Below, piece by piece: positions 26,098 to 35,720 of a stretch of 62,780 nucleotides of DNA. Location of the stretch: positions 1-62,780 of the forward strand of contig NZ_KV823253.1 in the NCBI RefSeq assembly GCF_001815905.1, given 5' to 3'. Below the pieces are notes generated by a model. That model saw only the letters and a program-made list of their open reading frames with translations, was not told the origin of the DNA and did not search any database. The position numbers and the translations under genes were made by a program. Source of the stretch: Brevibacterium sp. HMSC07C04. GTDB lineage: Bacteria; Actinomycetota; Actinomycetes; Actinomycetales; Brevibacteriaceae. Every line of letters starts with the position of its first letter. Within the stretch, counting starts at the first letter, position 1.

Positions 26098-28731
26098 TCA
26101 GAACAGCTGGTCCTTGTCGTCGGAAACGATGACGCCGCTGTCGTCGTCCTTTTCTCTGCCGATCTGGCTGTAGCGGTCGTCGTCACTGAAATCAGGTGCG
26201 CCGGCGCTGCTCTTCGGGGTGCTCTTGACCGCCGGTGCGTCACCGGCGGCCTCAGATTCGGTCGCATCCGCCGCCGAGGCGCCCTGGGCTGCGGCTGGAT
26301 CTGCGGCAATTCCGGTGCGCGGGAGAGAGCCGATCGCATCGATTCGGCCTTCTAGGGGAGCCCCTGAGCCGTCGCGGCGCGAGAGCTCGTCCGGCAGAGC
26401 CCGTGCGCCGCCGGTTTTGGCCGCCGCCTGCGGATGGGGACCGACAAAAGCGGTGACGAGCGCAGTTTCATCCTTGAGGAAACGGTGGCTGCGCATTCCC
26501 GCTGTGGCGCGTCCCCGCGAGGGGAAGTCAGCCAGCAGGGAAACCTTGACGGACTCGCTTTCCTCGCCGTTGAAGTTCACACCCTTGGCAATTGTGACAA
26601 CCCGGTTGTCTTCGGCGGGGTCGACAACGCTGAAGCTGATGACCTCAACGTCCTTCGGCAGGCGGATGCCTGCAACACCGCCGGCACCCGGCCCCTGTGC
26701 GCGCACACCGTCGAGAGTGAAGTTGAGCAGATTGCCCGCCTGGGTGATGAACACGGCGGAACCGTCATCGAGGTTGGGAAGCTGGCCTGCGCCGACCACC
26801 GTGTCCTTGCCCTTGAGGGCAATGATGTCCCACACGTCGCGGTTGTTCGGAATCTCACCGGCGGCAACGCGTTTGACCACGCCCAAGCGGGTGCCGAGCA
26901 CCACCTCGGCAGTGGGGTCGATGAGCGCGATGACGTGCTCGCCCTTGTCGAGTTCGATGAAGTCGGTGATCTTCACACCGCCGGACAGCACGGGGCGGGT
27001 GGCCTGGTCCGGCAGAGCGGGCAGGTTGATGATGTCGACCTTGTGGACCCGCCCCCTGTTCGTCAAAGCGCCCAGGGACCCGCGGGTGCTCGAGGGGATC
27101 TGCGCAATGAGAGCGTCGTTGGCGGCTCTGCGGCCGGTGGCGGACAGTTCCCCTGCCGCTGCGGTGCGGGCGATCTTGCCGGTGGTCGACATGAGCACCC
27201 AGCAGGGTTCGTCGGCCACCTGCAGGTTCTGGCCCTTTTTGCGCCCTGCGGCCTTGATCTCTTTGAGGCTGCCTTCGACGAGCACCGTGCGACGGCCGGT
27301 GTCCAAAGCGTTCGCGGTCTCTTCGAGCTCATCGGACACGAGCGTCTTCAGCCGGTTCTTATCACCGAGGATGTCGCGGAGGTCTTCGATGGTGGCCTGC
27401 AGCTCATCGCGTTCAGCTTCGAGTTCGATGCGTGAGAACTTCGTCAGGCGGCGCAGCTGCAGGTCGAGGATGTAGGTCGCCTGGATCTCCGAGAGCTCGA
27501 AGACCTCCATGAGCCGTGTGCGCGCCTGTGCGGCGTCATCGGAAGAGCGGATCAGCTGGACGACTTCGTCGATGTCGAGGATTGCAATGAGCAGGCCCTC
27601 AACCAGGTGCAGACGGTCGAGTGCCTTCTGTAGGCGGAATTCGCTGCGGCGGCGGATGACCTCGATTCGGTGGGCGATGAAGACTTCCAGAAGGGCCTTC
27701 AGCCCCAGGGTGCGCGGGCGGCCGTCAACCAGGCAGACGTTGTTGATGCCGAAGGAGTCTTCCATCGGGGTCAGCCGGTAGAGCTCTTCGAGTACGGCTT
27801 CGGGATTGAAGCCGGACTTGATGCCGATGACCAAGCGCAGGCCGTGCTTGCGGTCAGAGTAGTCGTCAACCGAGCTGATGCCCTGCAGCTTTTTGGCCTG
27901 GACGTTGTCTTTGATCTTCTCGATGACCTTTTCGGGGCCGACGAGGTAGGGAAGTTCGGTGACGGTGATGCCGCGGCGGCGCGGGGTGATGTTCTCGAAC
28001 TTCACGGTCGCGCGGGTGCGGAAGGTGCCGCGGCCGGTCTCATAGGCATCGCGCACACCGGACAGGCCGATGATCCGACCGCCGGTCGGCAGGTCCGGGC
28101 CCGGGACGAACCGCATGAGCTCATCAAGGGTCGCTTCGGGGTGGAAGATGAGGTGCCGGGCGGCGGCTATGACTTCGCCGGGGTTGTGCGGGGCCATGTT
28201 GGTGGCCATGCCGACCGCGATGCCGGACGCACCGTTGACCAGCAGGTTCGGCAGTGCGCTGGGCAGGGCTTCGGGCTGGGTGAGCGAACCGTCGTAGTTG
28301 GGAACCGTGTTGACGGTGTCTTCGTCCAGGTTGCGAAGCATGTGCATGGCCGCCTGGTCCAGCCGGGCCTCCGTGTACCGGGGGGCTGCGGGGCCGTCGT
28401 CGAGCGAACCGAAGTTGCCGTGGCCGTCGACCAGTGGGACGCGCATGACGAAAGACTGGGCCATGCGCACAAGAGCGTCATAGATCGCGGTGTCGGAGTG
28501 GGGGTGGAGCTTGCCCATGACATCGCCGACGATGCGCGAAGACTTCACGTACGGGCGCTCGGGGCGCAGCCCCATTTCCGACATCTGATAGAGGATGCGG
28601 CGCTGAACGGGTTTGAGACCGTCGCGGGCATCCGGCAGAGCACGAGAGTAGATGACCGAGTACGCGTATTCGAGGAACGACGTCTCCATTTCCTGGGTGA
28701 CGTCAATATCGACGATCTGACCGTCGGTCAC
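26098..28731 (-). CDS. parC: Type II DNA topoisomerase subunit A (ParC/GyrA type)
   Basis: 877 residues. It cleaves and religates DNA during chromosome decatenation or supercoil control. The catalytic Tyr is Y119 in [10 protein letters not shown]; the GyrA/ParC C-terminal beta-pinwheel follows, and an extended acidic, Pro/Ala-rich tail closes the protein. The quinolone-binding helix reads [17 protein letters not shown], with Ser (S79) where E. coli GyrA has Gly81. GTG start with a strong AAGGAGG. No subunit B gene is in the window. ParC is preferred over GyrA because actinobacterial gyrA sits with gyrB near dnaA, but this is inference. Confidence 0.9.
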   Translation of the reverse strand: MTDGQIVDIDVTQEMETSFLEYAYSVIYSRALPDARDGLKPVQRRILYQMSEMGLRPERPYVKSSRIVGDVMGKLHPHSDTAIYDALVRMAQSFVMRVPLVDGHGNFGSLDDGPAAPRYTEARLDQAAMHMLRNLDEDTVNTVPNYDGSLTQPEALPSALPNLLVNGASGIAVGMATNMAPHNPGEVIAAARHLIFHPEATLDELMRFVPGPDLPTGGRIIGLSGVRDAYETGRGTFRTRATVKFENITPRRRGITVTELPYLVGPEKVIEKIKDNVQAKKLQGISSVDDYSDRKHGLRLVIGIKSGFNPEAVLEELYRLTPMEDSFGINNVCLVDGRPRTLGLKALLEVFIAHRIEVIRRRSEFRLQKALDRLHLVEGLLIAILDIDEVVQLIRSSDDAAQARTRLMEVFELSEIQATYILDLQLRRLTKFSRIELEAERDELQATIEDLRDILGDKNRLKTLVSDELEETANALDTGRRTVLVEGSLKEIKAAGRKKGQNLQVADEPCWVLMSTTGKIARTAAAGELSATGRRAANDALIAQIPSSTRGSLGALTNRGRVHKVDIINLPALPDQATRPVLSGGVKITDFIELDKGEHVIALIDPTAEVVLGTRLGVVKRVAAGEIPNNRDVWDIIALKGKDTVVGAGQLPNLDDGSAVFITQAGNLLNFTLDGVRAQGPGAGGVAGIRLPKDVEVISFSVVDPAEDNRVVTIAKGVNFNGEESESVKVSLLADFPSRGRATAGMRSHRFLKDETALVTAFVGPHPQAAAKTGGARALPDELSRRDGSGAPLEGRIDAIGSLPRTGIAADPAAAQGASAADATESEAAGDAPAVKSTPKSSAGAPDFSDDDRYSQIGREKDDDSGVIVSDDKDQLF

Positions 28732-28865
28732 TCGGCTTCCTCCTTGTGCAGCTGCTGTGCCATCCGGAGGTCAGTGTAGCGCTCAGCTGGGCGAAAGCCG
28801 CTTATTTCGCGGTCGCCGCGCCGTCTGGCGCGCTCACGCTTCGGCTCCCGGCTGCCTTGGCCGGC

Positions 28866-31535
28866 TCACATCCTACGGCGCAGGGTGTCCATCCGGTCGG
28901 CATCAGCCGCAAGCTGAATGCGGGCCGACAAGAGGTAGCTCTTGTCGGTGGTGATCATGATGGGACGGACTTCGACACTGCGGATGACGGGGAAGTCATC
29001 AACCAGCGCGGCCAGCCGCAGCAGGATCTCCTCGGCCGGTTCGACATTGGCCACCGGCAGCCCCTTGTAGCCGAACAGGCGCGGGGAGGCTCCGGGAGTG
29101 CGCACCATGTTGCGGGCGTCGAGATCGGTCAGGGGAGCGACTCTGTGGGCAACGTCGTCCAGCAGCTCAGTGGAGTCACCGGCGATTGAGAACGACACCA
29201 TGGGACCCAGCAGCGGGTCCTCACCGGCCCGAATGACACACCCCACGCCCGCCGGAGCCATAGCCTGCACGTCGATCCGACGGTCATCATCGTCATCAAG
29301 AGACTGCGCAATGACGTCCGCGATGCCGTTCCAGTCGCCCACGAGCTCCGCCTCGGACTGAATGGCAAGGCGCACTCCGCCGAACTCAAAGCGGTGGCGC
29401 AGCTTCTTGTGCACAGCCTTAAGCGCTACCGGGTAGCCGATCTTTGCCGCCGCTTCCTTGGCCTCTTCGACCGTAGCCGTCGAGATATACGGCAGCACCT
29501 CGATGCCGTAGGCGTCCAGAAGAGCGTGCGCGGCCTCATCAGTCATGGTCACCCGCGGCGAATCGGCTTCCGCCAGGCTGCTTTCGATGATCTGCCGGGC
29601 CCTGCGGCTCTTCAGATCCGTGAAGATCGGATAGTGGCCGTGATCGGACTTCTTGTACACCGCGTACTCGGTGGCCCGGGCAAGCGCCCACACGGCTGCT
29701 TCGGGGCCGCCATAGGAAGGCACGACGTGCTTCGTGCGCTCGCCGGTTTCGGACCGGGTGTAGGACGTGAGCATTTCGTCCTTGCCGTGCACGCCGAGGA
29801 AGCAGGCGACGGTCGTCTTGCCCGACTGTGCGGCGGCATCGGCAATGGCCTGCGCCATCTGCGATGACGAAACACTGGGAGAGGGGGTGATGATGACGAC
29901 GACCGAGTGCACGTGCGGGTTGGCATACACCTGCCGCAGCTCAGCTTCGAAGTCGTCGACCGTGGCCTCCGGGTGCAGGGAGACAGGGGCGGTGCCGAGC
30001 TTCAGCCCCTCCGCGCGGACGCACTGCTCAACGAGTGTGGACAGGGCCGCGGAATTGCCCACAATGCCGACGCGCTTGCCGGCCGGCAGCGGCTGCGTGT
30101 CGAACACCTGTGCGATGTCGTACATCTGGCTGACCGAACGGGCGCGAATAACACCGGCCTGCGCAAGAACCTGATCCATGGCGCTGGCCGACAGGGACGA
30201 TACGCGCACCGCGTGCCCCGGCGGAAGCTCACCGCCGGTGAGATCGGACTTGATGACGATGACGGGCTTATTGCGGGTGACCCGGCGGGCAATGCGCGAG
30301 AACTTGCGCGGATTGCCGATCGATTCGAGGTACAGGCACACGACGTTCGTGGCGGGATCTTCCTGCCAGTACTGCATCATGTCGTTGCCGGACAGGTCTG
30401 CGCGGTTGCCGGCGGATACGAAGGTCGAAATGCCGATGCCGCGCTCGCGGGCTGCCGCGAGCATTGCGGTGCCCAAAGCGCCCGATTGGCTGAACACGCC
30501 CACGTGTCCCGGATCGGGCAGGAACGGCGACAGCGAGGCGTTGAGTTCGATATCCGGGTCGGAGTTGAGCACGCCGAAAGAATTCGGACCGATCAGGCGC
30601 ATGCCCCACGTACGCGCGGTTGTGAGCACCTGCTCCTGCAGGCGTGCGCCGTCTTCGGAAGTCTCGGCAAAACCGGAGGAGATCACAACAACGCCCTTCA
30701 CACCCCGTTCTGCGCAGTCGCGGACAACCTGGGGGACAGCTGCCGCCGGCACCGCGATCACGGCGACGTCGATGTCGCCCTCAATGTCATCGAGACTCGA
30801 CACGGTGGGCAGCCCCGCAACCTCGGAGGCCTTCGGATGGACGATGTTGAGCCGACCGCGGAAACCGCCGGCGGTCAGATTGCGCAGGAGCAGATTGCCG
30901 ATCGAGGCGCGGCTGCGAGAAGCGCCGAAGACCACAATCGACTTCGGGTGCAGAATGCCGCGCACCGACAGCGCCTCAGCGCGGTGCTCACGCGAAGCGA
31001 GCACCTGCCGGGACTTTTCAGTGGGGTCGATGTCAAAGGCGACAGCCACAACCCCATCATCGAATTCGCGGGTGATTTCATAGCCGGCTGCGGCAAACAC
31101 CTGCAGCATGGGCCGGTTCTGCGGCAGAACCTCGGCAACAAAGCGGTCAATGCCCATTTCGCGGGCCGCGGCGGCCAGGTGCTCCAGCAGAATCGAGCCG
31201 ATGCCGCGGCCCTGGTGGGCATCCGCAATGTTGAATGCGACCTCGGCGGAATTCTCATCCAGGCGGTCATAGCGGCCGATGCCGATGATCTCGTCGCGGA
31301 TCGTCATGACAAAGGCCACGCGGTCGCGGTAGTCGACAGTGACAAACCGTTCGAGGTCCTTCTCCGGGATCTGCTTGATCGGGGCGAAGAACCGCATGTA
31401 GATGGATTCGGCCGACTGGCGGGAGTGCATGGCCTGCACACCGTCGGCATCGCTTTGCAGAATCGGGCGCAGACGCGCCGTCGCACCATCGCGGAGGACA
31501 ACGTCGGCTTCCCAGGACTGTGGATAGGCGCTCAT
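28866..31535 (-). CDS. GNAT acetyltransferase fused to acyl-CoA synthetase (NDP-forming)
   Basis: 889 residues in one frame: an N-terminal GNAT domain (about 10-170, acetyl-CoA loop HQGRGIGSILLEHL), then a CoA-binding Rossmann domain, a succinyl-CoA-ligase-like domain (SGFAETSEDG, GPNSFGVLN), and a C-terminal ATP-grasp domain. E. coli PatZ has these parts in the opposite order; GNAT-first versions are known in actinobacteria. It probably acetylates lysines of metabolic enzymes; whether the ligase part is active is unknown. ATG start seven bases after a TAAGCT box, divergent from the DUF5998 gene. Confidence 0.9.
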   Translation of the reverse strand: MSAYPQSWEADVVLRDGATARLRPILQSDADGVQAMHSRQSAESIYMRFFAPIKQIPEKDLERFVTVDYRDRVAFVMTIRDEIIGIGRYDRLDENSAEVAFNIADAHQGRGIGSILLEHLAAAAREMGIDRFVAEVLPQNRPMLQVFAAAGYEITREFDDGVVAVAFDIDPTEKSRQVLASREHRAEALSVRGILHPKSIVVFGASRSRASIGNLLLRNLTAGGFRGRLNIVHPKASEVAGLPTVSSLDDIEGDIDVAVIAVPAAAVPQVVRDCAERGVKGVVVISSGFAETSEDGARLQEQVLTTARTWGMRLIGPNSFGVLNSDPDIELNASLSPFLPDPGHVGVFSQSGALGTAMLAAARERGIGISTFVSAGNRADLSGNDMMQYWQEDPATNVVCLYLESIGNPRKFSRIARRVTRNKPVIVIKSDLTGGELPPGHAVRVSSLSASAMDQVLAQAGVIRARSVSQMYDIAQVFDTQPLPAGKRVGIVGNSAALSTLVEQCVRAEGLKLGTAPVSLHPEATVDDFEAELRQVYANPHVHSVVVIITPSPSVSSSQMAQAIADAAAQSGKTTVACFLGVHGKDEMLTSYTRSETGERTKHVVPSYGGPEAAVWALARATEYAVYKKSDHGHYPIFTDLKSRRARQIIESSLAEADSPRVTMTDEAAHALLDAYGIEVLPYISTATVEEAKEAAAKIGYPVALKAVHKKLRHRFEFGGVRLAIQSEAELVGDWNGIADVIAQSLDDDDDRRIDVQAMAPAGVGCVIRAGEDPLLGPMVSFSIAGDSTELLDDVAHRVAPLTDLDARNMVRTPGASPRLFGYKGLPVANVEPAEEILLRLAALVDDFPVIRSVEVRPIMITTDKSYLLSARIQLAADADRMDTLRRRM

Positions 31536-31542
31536 AACACCC

Positions 31543-31548
31543 AGCTTA
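31543..31548 (-). promoter_or_regulatory. -10 box of the GNAT/CoA-ligase gene
   Basis: TAAGCT on the minus strand, seven bases before ATG 31535. Leaderless or nearly so. Confidence 0.5.
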
Positions 31549-31593
31549 GGCCCCGCAGACGCTCCCGCCTAGCCCTACGCGCGGGTGGCAGTA

Positions 31594-31599
31594 GACAAT
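31594..31599 (+). promoter_or_regulatory. -10 box of the DUF5998 gene
   Basis: GACAAT, one mismatch from TACAAT, six bases before ATG 31606. Supports the shorter start over a frame beginning 21 bases earlier. Confidence 0.5.
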
Positions 31600-31605
31600 G
31601 GTCGG

Positions 31606-32193
31606 ATGGACCTTCCACAGCGACTCATCGCCGACATCCAAGACGCCGGCTACTATCCGCAGATCGCAGCGACTGCAATAGCAGAAGCCCTGCTGGACGA
31701 ACCCGTGCTCGACCACCTGGTCTACACCGACACCCACATGGACCTCGACACCATCCACCGGCTGGTGAGCGTTTTCGTGCTCACCCCCACCCGGCTGGTG
31801 TTGGCCCGGGTTGACGACGAACCGCACCCTGAGCCCGGCTGGAGCGAACCGCGCGCCCTGTGCAGCACAGAAGAAGTCGCACTTGATCGGCTCGCCGCCC
31901 CGGCGATCTTCGCAACCTACGCCGATCCCGCCCACTACCGTCCCGGCGACAGCCCGGTGGAAGTGCAGCTCATCATGTCCTGGGGCGCACGCAGTCGCCT
32001 GGAGGTGTTCCCCGAAACCTGCGGCAACCCCGAATGCGATGTTGACCACGGCTTCAGCGGCGGCAGCTTCAGCGAAGACGTGGCGCTGCGCGTATCCGCT
32101 CAGGCAGAAGGCCAGCAGGCCGTCGACGCGACCGTCAGCTTCGCCCACACGCTGCGCCGCGTCATCCACGCCGCCCGCACCCAGCGGCAGTAA
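31606..32193 (+). CDS. DUF5998 family protein
   Basis: 195 residues, cytoplasmic, matching the actinobacterial DUF5998 family: a helical N-terminus, a beta-rich core (HRLVSVFVLTPTRLVLARVDD), and a cysteine pair in CGNPECDVDHG that is characteristic. Function unknown. In many actinobacteria this gene precedes the alkaline phosphatase superfamily gene found next here, so the pair is conserved. Starts from a probable leaderless promoter. Confidence 0.85.
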   Translation: MDLPQRLIADIQDAGYYPQIAATAIAEALLDEPVLDHLVYTDTHMDLDTIHRLVSVFVLTPTRLVLARVDDEPHPEPGWSEPRALCSTEEVALDRLAAPAIFATYADPAHYRPGDSPVEVQLIMSWGARSRLEVFPETCGNPECDVDHGFSGGSFSEDVALRVSAQAEGQQAVDATVSFAHTLRRVIHAARTQRQ

Positions 32194-32283
32194 GCGCAAG
32201 AACTCCTCCAACCGCACGGCAGTGCGGAACCGAAGCTCCGCCTCGTCAGACAACACAGCCGCACACAACTGAGAAAGCCCAGC

Positions 32284-33447
32284 GTGACACAACAGCTCCA
32301 CCCGCCGGATTACGCGAACAGCCCGCTGCTGTCGGACATCGTTCCCGCCGCGGCAGCCGCACTGGATGCCCAGAGCGTGCTGTCGGCCGATCAGCGCCTG
32401 CGCACCGAGACCATCCTCAGCGGCAGTGCAGCCCAGGCGCGCGTGGTGATCGTCGTGCTCATCGACGGAATGGGCTTGGAGCTGCTGCGCGCCCGCCGGG
32501 CCTACACGCCGTTTCTGCGTTCGGTGGGACAGCACCTGCGGCCCGGCAGCGCTGGTTTCCCGTCGACCACCGCGAACTCGCTGTCTTCGCTCGGCACGGG
32601 AATGCTGCCCGGCGGGCACGGCATCATGGGCTACAGGCTCCTCGACCCCGAAAGCGGCGAGGTGTTCAATCAGCTGACCGGCTCCAGCGAAGTCGACCCG
32701 AGCCGGTGGACCCCCGACACCACACTGTTCGAAAGGCTTGCCGCGACCGGGCTGGACGTTGTGCAGCTGGGAGAGCCGAAATTCTCCCGCGGGGGACTCA
32801 ACGCCGCAACCCTGCGCGGGGGACGCTTCCGCGGTTCGGACTCCTGGGAGCAGCGGGTCCGCCACGCACACGAAGAAATGCGCGCCCCTGGACGTCGGCT
32901 CGTCTACTTCTACTGGGGCAAACTCGACAAAACCGGACACCAGGCCGGCTGGAATTCCGACCAGTGGATCGAACAGCTCGAACAGGTCGACCAGATGCTC
33001 AGCAGCCTGGCCGCAGCACTCGGACCGGACATGACGATGATCATCACCGCCGATCACGGCATGGTCGACGTCGCCCACCGCAACCGCATCGACCTGGCCG
33101 AACACCCCGACCTCACCGCGGGGCTGGCTGCAGTCGGGGGAGAGCCGCGCGCGGCACACCTGTACACCCGGGCCGGTGCCAGCGATGACACGGCGGAGGC
33201 ATTCCGCGCCCACCTGGCAGGCAGAGGCCGCGTCATGACTCGTGACGAAGCGATCCGCGAAGGCTGGTTCGGGGAAGTCGCACAAGCCTTCCGCGCTCGC
33301 ATCGGCGACCTCGTGGTGGTGTGCGACGAAACAGCCGCCGTCGTTGATTCGCGCACTGATTCGCCGTCGGCTCTGAGCCTGCTGGGACACCACGGGGGAG
33401 TGAGCTCAGCCGAACTTTCCATCCCGCTGCTTGTGCTCGAAGGCTGA
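32284..33447 (+). CDS. Alkaline phosphatase superfamily nucleotide pyrophosphatase/phosphodiesterase
   Basis: 387 residues of the type I phosphodiesterase/nucleotide pyrophosphatase family. Metal ligand Asp in VLIDGMG; nucleophile region FPSTTANSLSSLGTG near residue 100, where a Thr would be the nucleophile; ITADHGM and a C-terminal GHHGG supply further metal ligands. No signal peptide is seen, so it is probably cytoplasmic. GTG start 90 bases after DUF5998. The last 42 bases overlap the end of the opposite-strand gtrA-like gene. Substrate unknown. Confidence 0.9.
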   Translation: MTQQLHPPDYANSPLLSDIVPAAAAALDAQSVLSADQRLRTETILSGSAAQARVVIVVLIDGMGLELLRARRAYTPFLRSVGQHLRPGSAGFPSTTANSLSSLGTGMLPGGHGIMGYRLLDPESGEVFNQLTGSSEVDPSRWTPDTTLFERLAATGLDVVQLGEPKFSRGGLNAATLRGGRFRGSDSWEQRVRHAHEEMRAPGRRLVYFYWGKLDKTGHQAGWNSDQWIEQLEQVDQMLSSLAAALGPDMTMIITADHGMVDVAHRNRIDLAEHPDLTAGLAAVGGEPRAAHLYTRAGASDDTAEAFRAHLAGRGRVMTRDEAIREGWFGEVAQAFRARIGDLVVVCDETAAVVDSRTDSPSALSLLGHHGGVSSAELSIPLLVLEG

Positions 33448-33918
33448 GTTCGCGCCTTCCCGCACTGACGAGGTGTCTGTCAGCACCTCGCGCGTGCTCG
33501 CCTTGCCGCGGAACAGCCAGGACCGGTAGGCGAAATAGCGCATAATGTTGCCCAGCAGCAGCCCGATGCCGTTGCCGGCGATGTTGTCGGCAAGCAGCGA
33601 TGTGAAGCCCAGAAGATCGTGGGAGATCCACAGGGTCAGCAGCGCAATGCCCATTCCGGCGGCATTGACGGCAAAGAACAGGACGCCTTCGAACGCGGGC
33701 CGGTAGCGCGGCTGCTGGTCGGCAAAGGTCCATCGTCGCGAACCGATCCAGGAAACCGCTGTTGCGCACAGCACCGCGAGGGTCTTCGCCAACACGGGGC
33801 GGCCCTGAAGGGCCGTCAGCATGAGCAGATTGAAAATGCCGACGTCGACGAGGAAGGCGACGGTCCCGACAGCCGTGAAGCGGCTGATTTTGACCAGTTC
33901 GCGTCTTTTCTTGCCCAC
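33406..33918 (-). CDS. GtrA family membrane protein
   Basis: 170 residues with four hydrophobic helices. GtrA proteins are thought to flip polyprenyl-linked sugars across the membrane for wall or surface polysaccharide glycosylation. The first helix follows FTAVGTVAFLVDVG, typical of the family. GTG at 33918 is chosen because a TATAGT box lies exactly six bases upstream; frames open to 33987 are alternatives. The gene overlaps the 3' end of the convergent phosphodiesterase gene. In many actinobacteria it neighbours purK, as here. Confidence 0.88.
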   Translation of the reverse strand: MGKKRRELVKISRFTAVGTVAFLVDVGIFNLLMLTALQGRPVLAKTLAVLCATAVSWIGSRRWTFADQQPRYRPAFEGVLFFAVNAAGMGIALLTLWISHDLLGFTSLLADNIAGNGIGLLLGNIMRYFAYRSWLFRGKASTREVLTDTSSVREGANSAFEHKQRDGKFG

Positions 33919-33924
33919 GGGCCA

Positions 33925-33930
33925 ACTATA
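33925..33930 (-). promoter_or_regulatory. -10 box of the gtrA-like gene (leaderless)
   Basis: TATAGT on the minus strand, six bases before GTG 33918. Confidence 0.65.
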
Positions 33931-34013
33931 GGCCGCGAGAACCGGCATCCAGCCCGATGGCATTGGGCGACATTGGGTGCGGGTCACTCAGAGTTCCGCC
34001 AGGTGGCGCCCGC

Positions 34014-34019
34014 TAGAGT
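34014..34019 (+). promoter_or_regulatory. -10 box of purK (leaderless)
   Basis: TAGAGT six bases before the purK GTG; no ribosome binding site in between. Back-to-back with the gtrA-like promoter. Confidence 0.65.
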
Positions 34020-34025
34020 GAAAGC

Positions 34026-35174
34026 GTGTCTTTTCCACGTATTGGTGTAATCGGCGGCGGTCAGCTGGCGCGCATGATGGCGCCCGCGGCCGAAGCTCTG
34101 GGCGTTGCGTTTCATGTTCTGTCAGAAGCCGAAGGGTCTTCTGCCGCGCAGGTTTCAAGCCGGGTGACCGTCGGGGACTACAAGGACCTCGACACGCTTC
34201 GCGCATTCGCCGAAACGGTCGACGTCATCACCTTCGATCACGAACACGTGCCTACCGAGCACCTCGAAGCGCTGACCCTGGCCGGACACAGCGTCCATCC
34301 CGGGCCCCACGCACTGGTCTACGCCCAGGACAAACTCAAGATGCGCGCCAAAATGGACGAACTGGGCCTGCCCAACCCCAGGTGGCGCGAAGTCGCCGAC
34401 ACCGAGTCCCTGCAGACTTTCGGCGATGACATCGGCTGGCCGATCATCGTGAAAACTCCCCGCGGCGGCTATGACGGCCACGGGGTCAAGCTCATCAGCA
34501 GTGCCGATGAGGCTGCCGACTGGTTCGGCACTGGGCCGCTGCTGGCAGAAGAGGCCGTTGACTTCACACGCGAGCTGTCCGTTATGGTCGGCCGTTCGCC
34601 CATGGGCCAGACTGCCGTGTGGCCGGTTGTGGCAACCCTGCAGGAAGGCGGCATCTGCACAGAAGCGGTCGCACCCGCACCCGGGCTCGACTCGGACAAG
34701 GCCGCGGCGATCACAGCCGATGTGCTCACTGTCGCCGAATCGCTCGAAGTGACGGGCGTTATGGCCATGGAGATGTTCGAAACTGCTGACGGCTACATGG
34801 TCAATGAACTGGCCATGCGCCCGCACAACACCGGCCACTGGACCCAGGACGGTTCGATCACCAGCCAGTTCGAACAGCACCTGCGGGCCGTTCTCGACCT
34901 TCCGCTGGGCGATCCGGCGCCGAAGGCGCCGGTGACAGTTATGGCCAATGTCCTCGGCGGTGACCGCGAAGACCTCTACCGGGCTTATCTGCACGTTCTG
35001 GCCCACGACCCTCAGATCAAGGTCCACATGTACGGCAAGGGCGTGCGTCCCGGCCGTAAACTCGGACACGTCAACCTCAGCGGTGAGAACGTCGAAGCGG
35101 TTCTGGCGCGCGCTCGCCACGCGGCGCACTTCATTGCCGGGACTGACACCAACCCTCATCCCGACCTGCCCTGA
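34026..35174 (+). CDS. purK: 5-(carboxyamino)imidazole ribonucleotide synthase
   Basis: 382 residues, ATP-grasp enzyme of purine synthesis: AIR + bicarbonate + ATP gives N5-CAIR. N-terminal [12 protein letters not shown], the central ATP-grasp loop with [11 protein letters not shown], and the metal-binding [14 protein letters not shown] in the C-terminal part are all canonical. Starts at a leaderless GTG. purE follows 13 bases after the stop with its own strong ribosome binding site, so the two consecutive pathway steps are co-transcribed. Confidence 0.97.
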   Translation: MSFPRIGVIGGGQLARMMAPAAEALGVAFHVLSEAEGSSAAQVSSRVTVGDYKDLDTLRAFAETVDVITFDHEHVPTEHLEALTLAGHSVHPGPHALVYAQDKLKMRAKMDELGLPNPRWREVADTESLQTFGDDIGWPIIVKTPRGGYDGHGVKLISSADEAADWFGTGPLLAEEAVDFTRELSVMVGRSPMGQTAVWPVVATLQEGGICTEAVAPAPGLDSDKAAAITADVLTVAESLEVTGVMAMEMFETADGYMVNELAMRPHNTGHWTQDGSITSQFEQHLRAVLDLPLGDPAPKAPVTVMANVLGGDREDLYRAYLHVLAHDPQIKVHMYGKGVRPGRKLGHVNLSGENVEAVLARARHAAHFIAGTDTNPHPDLP

Positions 35175-35187
35175 CGGAGGAGCAGAC

Positions 35188-35709
35188 ATGAGCACCACGC
35201 CGAAAGTCGGCATTGTCATGGGGTCCGATTCTGACTGGCCCACCATGAGTGCCGCCGCCGACATCCTGGAAGAGCTCGGCATTGAGTTCACGGCGGAAGT
35301 CGTTTCCGCCCACCGTATGCCCCACGACATGATCGACTGGGGCACTCGGGCCGACGAGGCGGGATATTCCGTCATCATCGCCGGGGCCGGAGGCGCCGCC
35401 CACCTTCCGGGCATGCTCGCCTCTGTCACGTCCCTGCCGGTGATCGGCGTCCCGGTGCCGCTGAAGCACCTTGACGGCATGGACTCGCTTCTGTCGATCG
35501 TTCAGATGCCCGCCGGCGTTCCGGTGGCAACCGTGTCGATCGGCGGGGCGAAGAACGCAGGTCTGCTTGCCGCTAGGATCATCAGCGCCGGGCGCGACGA
35601 TGAATCTGCGGCTCTGCGCCGACGCCTTGACGACTACCGCCTCGAACTGGGGCGTGCCGCTGAAGAGAAGGGCCGCGCGCTCAAGCGCCGGCTCGAAGAC
35701 CACAGCTGA
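35188..35709 (+). CDS. purE: N5-carboxyaminoimidazole ribonucleotide mutase
   Basis: 173 residues, class I PurE, which rearranges N5-CAIR to CAIR. Signature [11 protein letters not shown] at the N-terminus, SAHRMP with the catalytic His, and [11 protein letters not shown] are present. The ATG at 35188 has GGAGGAG upstream. An Arg/Lys/Glu-rich helical extension ends the protein. Product of purK is its substrate; acyl-CoA dehydrogenase follows 11 bases later, a pairing conserved in actinobacteria. Confidence 0.97.
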   Translation: MSTTPKVGIVMGSDSDWPTMSAAADILEELGIEFTAEVVSAHRMPHDMIDWGTRADEAGYSVIIAGAGGAAHLPGMLASVTSLPVIGVPVPLKHLDGMDSLLSIVQMPAGVPVATVSIGGAKNAGLLAARIISAGRDDESAALRRRLDDYRLELGRAAEEKGRALKRRLEDHS

Positions 35710-35720
35710 AAGGGAATCCA

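Noticed and set aside
26219..27475. A 418-residue Ser/Arg-rich frame opposite topoisomerase A
   Set aside because: Composition of an antisense frame; sense frame is a well-known enzyme.
29907..31814. A 635-residue frame opposite the GNAT/CoA-ligase gene
   Set aside because: Shadow; the sense frame has recognisable domains throughout.
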